From Phycisphaerales bacterium UBA7708 (GTDB lineage Bacteria > Planctomycetota > Phycisphaerae > Sedimentisphaerales > Anaerohalosphaeraceae), in contig DLFY01000338.1 in assembly GCA_002482415.1 (NCBI GenBank), positions 8,953-15,190 on the forward strand: a DNA stretch of 6,238 nt, read 5' to 3'. The stretch's first letter is position 1. Each line of letters opens with the position of its first letter. Made by a program: the position numbers and the translations under genes. The notes under the pieces were generated by a model. The model was not told the DNA's origin and searched no databases. It saw nothing but the letters and a program-made list of their open reading frames with translations. This document shows positions 4,839 through 6,238 of the stretch, one piece after another.

Positions 4839-6238
4839 ATGTCACACACAGTATCTATTATCTGTCATGTCTTTGGTGGACTTGGAATCTTTCTGCTGGG
4901 TATGAAGAACATGTCCGACGGGATGCAGGCGGTGGCTGGTGAAAAAATGCGCAAGCTCATTAGCCTGACTACCAATAATCCCCTGTTGGGTGTCGGTTCG
5001 GGCCTGGCGGTCACCGGCCTGATTCAATCCAGTTCTGTGACTACGGTCATGGTCGTCGGTATGGTCAATGCGGGACTGATGACCCTCAAGCAGTCTATCG
5101 GGGTGATTCTGGGGGCCAATATCGGTACCACTGTCACGGCCTGGATTATGGCCTACAGCCTGGAACAATGGGGACTTCCAATGGTCGGCTTTTCGGCCTT
5201 ATTTTATTTATTTTCCAAATCCGATCGGATTCGGTTCTTTGCCGTCTTTGTGCTGGGGCTTGGAATGGTCTTTTTCGGTTTGGATTTAATGAAGCAGGGG
5301 TTGACTCCGATCCGCTCGATGCCGGAATTTATCGCCTGGTTCAGCAAATTTGAGGCCGACAGCTACTGGGGAATTGTCAAGTGTATCCTGGTGGGGGCGG
5401 CGGTTACTGCCATCGTACAGTCCTCGTCGGCAACGGTGGGTATTACGATGGCCCTGGCGGGGACCGGAATTATCGGTTTTCCCTCAGCAGCGGCGCTGGT
5501 TCTGGGAGAAAATATCGGTACGACGATTACGCCGGTGCTGGCCTCGCTGGGGACCATTGCAAATGCCAAACGGTCGGCCTATGCCCACGTTTTGTTCAAT
5601 ATCCTGGGAGTGATCTGGATTACACCACTGTTCTTTATACTTACGCAGGGGGTCGTCTGGTTTATCATCCGGTTTTTGGGATGCCAGAATCCGGATGTGG
5701 CGGTCTATACGGATATCGCGGTGACTTATCCGTATGCCGAGAAAGCGATCGCGACGGCGCATACCAGTTTTAAGATATTGAATGTGCTGGTATTTTTGCC
5801 GCTGGTGGGGATTTATACGCGTTTTTTGACATGGCTTGTGCCGGACAAGGTTGAGGCGGAGGCTCCCAGGCTGACCTATCTGGATGTCCGCCTGTTTGAT
5901 ACGCCGATTATTGCCCTGGAACAATCCGAAAAAGAAGTCATACAGATGGGCAAGAGATGTCAGGCTGCTATGGCGATTCTGGGCGAGGCTCAGCAAAGTG
6001 ATACGATTGATCGCAATCGCATCGAGAAAATATTCCAGACGGAAAATGATCTGGATGTCATGCAGAAAGAAATTACGGAGTTTCTGGGCAGTGTCATCCG
6101 GGGAAATCTGTCGCACAGCATGATTCATGAGAATCGGCGGCAAATCCGTATGGCGGATGAACTTGAATCCATCAGTGATTACATTGCCAGCGTGATCAAA
6201 CTGCGGCTCAAGATGGTTAACAACAATCTGCATTTTTC
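4839..6238 (+). CDS. Na/Pi cotransporter family protein with C-terminal PhoU-like region (partial, 3' cut)
   Basis: The frame is open from ATG 4839 to the right edge, giving 466 residues; the C-terminus is missing. GAGGA stands 6 nt ahead of the ATG, which fixes the start; the ATG at 4826 is out of frame. The membrane part (about 1-335) has the internal duplication of the family (PF02690 type): TGLIQSSSVTTVMVVG (59-74) with LGANIGTT (91-98), then TAIVQSSSATVGITMA (190-205) with LGENIGTT (222-229). The QSSS segments line the sodium and phosphate sites in the family. Further hydrophobic helices lie at about 131-150, 252-280 and 313-333. A cytoplasmic, helical, charged PhoU-like segment starts near 355 (ALEQSEKEVIQMGKRC) and runs out of the window. 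Many bacterial members of about 540-600 residues have this layout. The role is probably sodium-coupled phosphate transport in the inner membrane, but direction and regulation are not shown by the sequence, and several homologues are of unproven substrate. Confidence 0.94.
   Translation, partial: MSHTVSIICHVFGGLGIFLLGMKNMSDGMQAVAGEKMRKLISLTTNNPLLGVGSGLAVTGLIQSSSVTTVMVVGMVNAGLMTLKQSIGVILGANIGTTVTAWIMAYSLEQWGLPMVGFSALFYLFSKSDRIRFFAVFVLGLGMVFFGLDLMKQGLTPIRSMPEFIAWFSKFEADSYWGIVKCILVGAAVTAIVQSSSATVGITMALAGTGIIGFPSAAALVLGENIGTTITPVLASLGTIANAKRSAYAHVLFNILGVIWITPLFFILTQGVVWFIIRFLGCQNPDVAVYTDIAVTYPYAEKAIATAHTSFKILNVLVFLPLVGIYTRFLTWLVPDKVEAEAPRLTYLDVRLFDTPIIALEQSEKEVIQMGKRCQAAMAILGEAQQSDTIDRNRIEKIFQTENDLDVMQKEITEFLGSVIRGNLSHSMIHENRRQIRMADELESISDYIASVIKLRLKMVNNNLHF

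Noticed and set aside
4652..4942. 96-aa plus-strand frame overlapping the transporter start
   Set aside because: It spans the promoter region and ends inside the transporter gene in another frame. The GAGGA ribosome site is placed for the ATG at 4839.
5484..6233. 249-aa minus-strand frame
   Set aside because: It is opposite the Na/Pi transporter frame, which carries both QSSS repeats and the PhoU-like region. The minus-strand product is an Arg/His/Gln-rich shadow.
1..6238. tRNA, rRNA, CRISPR array, insertion sequence or prophage
   Set aside because: I saw no cloverleaf with a CCA end, no regularly spaced repeats of CRISPR length, and no transposase, integrase or phage gene.

Overview
The window reads as bacterial chromosome of moderate GC, with GC-richer genes and AT-rich gaps. 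A bacterial topoisomerase VI A subunit (Spo11 family), a YggS protein, a YjbQ protein, a SpoIIE-type phosphatase and a Na/Pi-cotransporter family protein, together with a degenerate 9-nt repeat in a spacer, fit a Planctomycetota genome (Phycisphaerae-like) best. That placement is inference; no rRNA or other phylogenetic marker is present.

Layout from left to right. (1) 2-205, plus strand: the C-terminal end of a secreted-type beta-sandwich protein, closed by a strong intrinsic terminator at 269-305. (2) 206-430: a spacer with three tandem 9-nt units (335-361), short AT-rich repeats and a 14-bp palindrome. (3) 431-3603, minus strand: in transcription order a topoisomerase VI A subunit, yggS 23 nt behind it, and a SpoIIE/PP2C-type phosphatase 153 nt further on. 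A good sigma70-type promoter lies ahead of the topoisomerase gene (3690-3718). (4) 3604-4162: a 559-nt region without a convincing protein gene. It holds that promoter and a leader hairpin, a 9-bp inverted repeat at 3741-3769, a hairpin at 3910-3939, and what looks like a complete small-RNA gene on the plus strand: TTGACA, 17 nt, TATATT, then about 115 nt with two hairpins, ending in a GC-rich stem followed by eight T. (5) 4163-4573, minus strand: yjbQ. (6) 4574-4838: the divergent control region of yjbQ and the next gene, including a short REP-like string. (7) 4839 to the right edge, plus strand: a Na/Pi cotransporter family protein with a C-terminal PhoU-like region, cut by the window end.

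The genes do not form one pathway. The topoisomerase and yggS genes are probably co-transcribed and the phosphatase may be read from the same transcript. YggS (PLP homeostasis), YjbQ (UPF0047) and the phosphate transporter are housekeeping functions. The two most unusual items are the topoisomerase VI A subunit in a bacterium with no B subunit beside it, and the apparently undescribed small-RNA gene at about 3998-4112.
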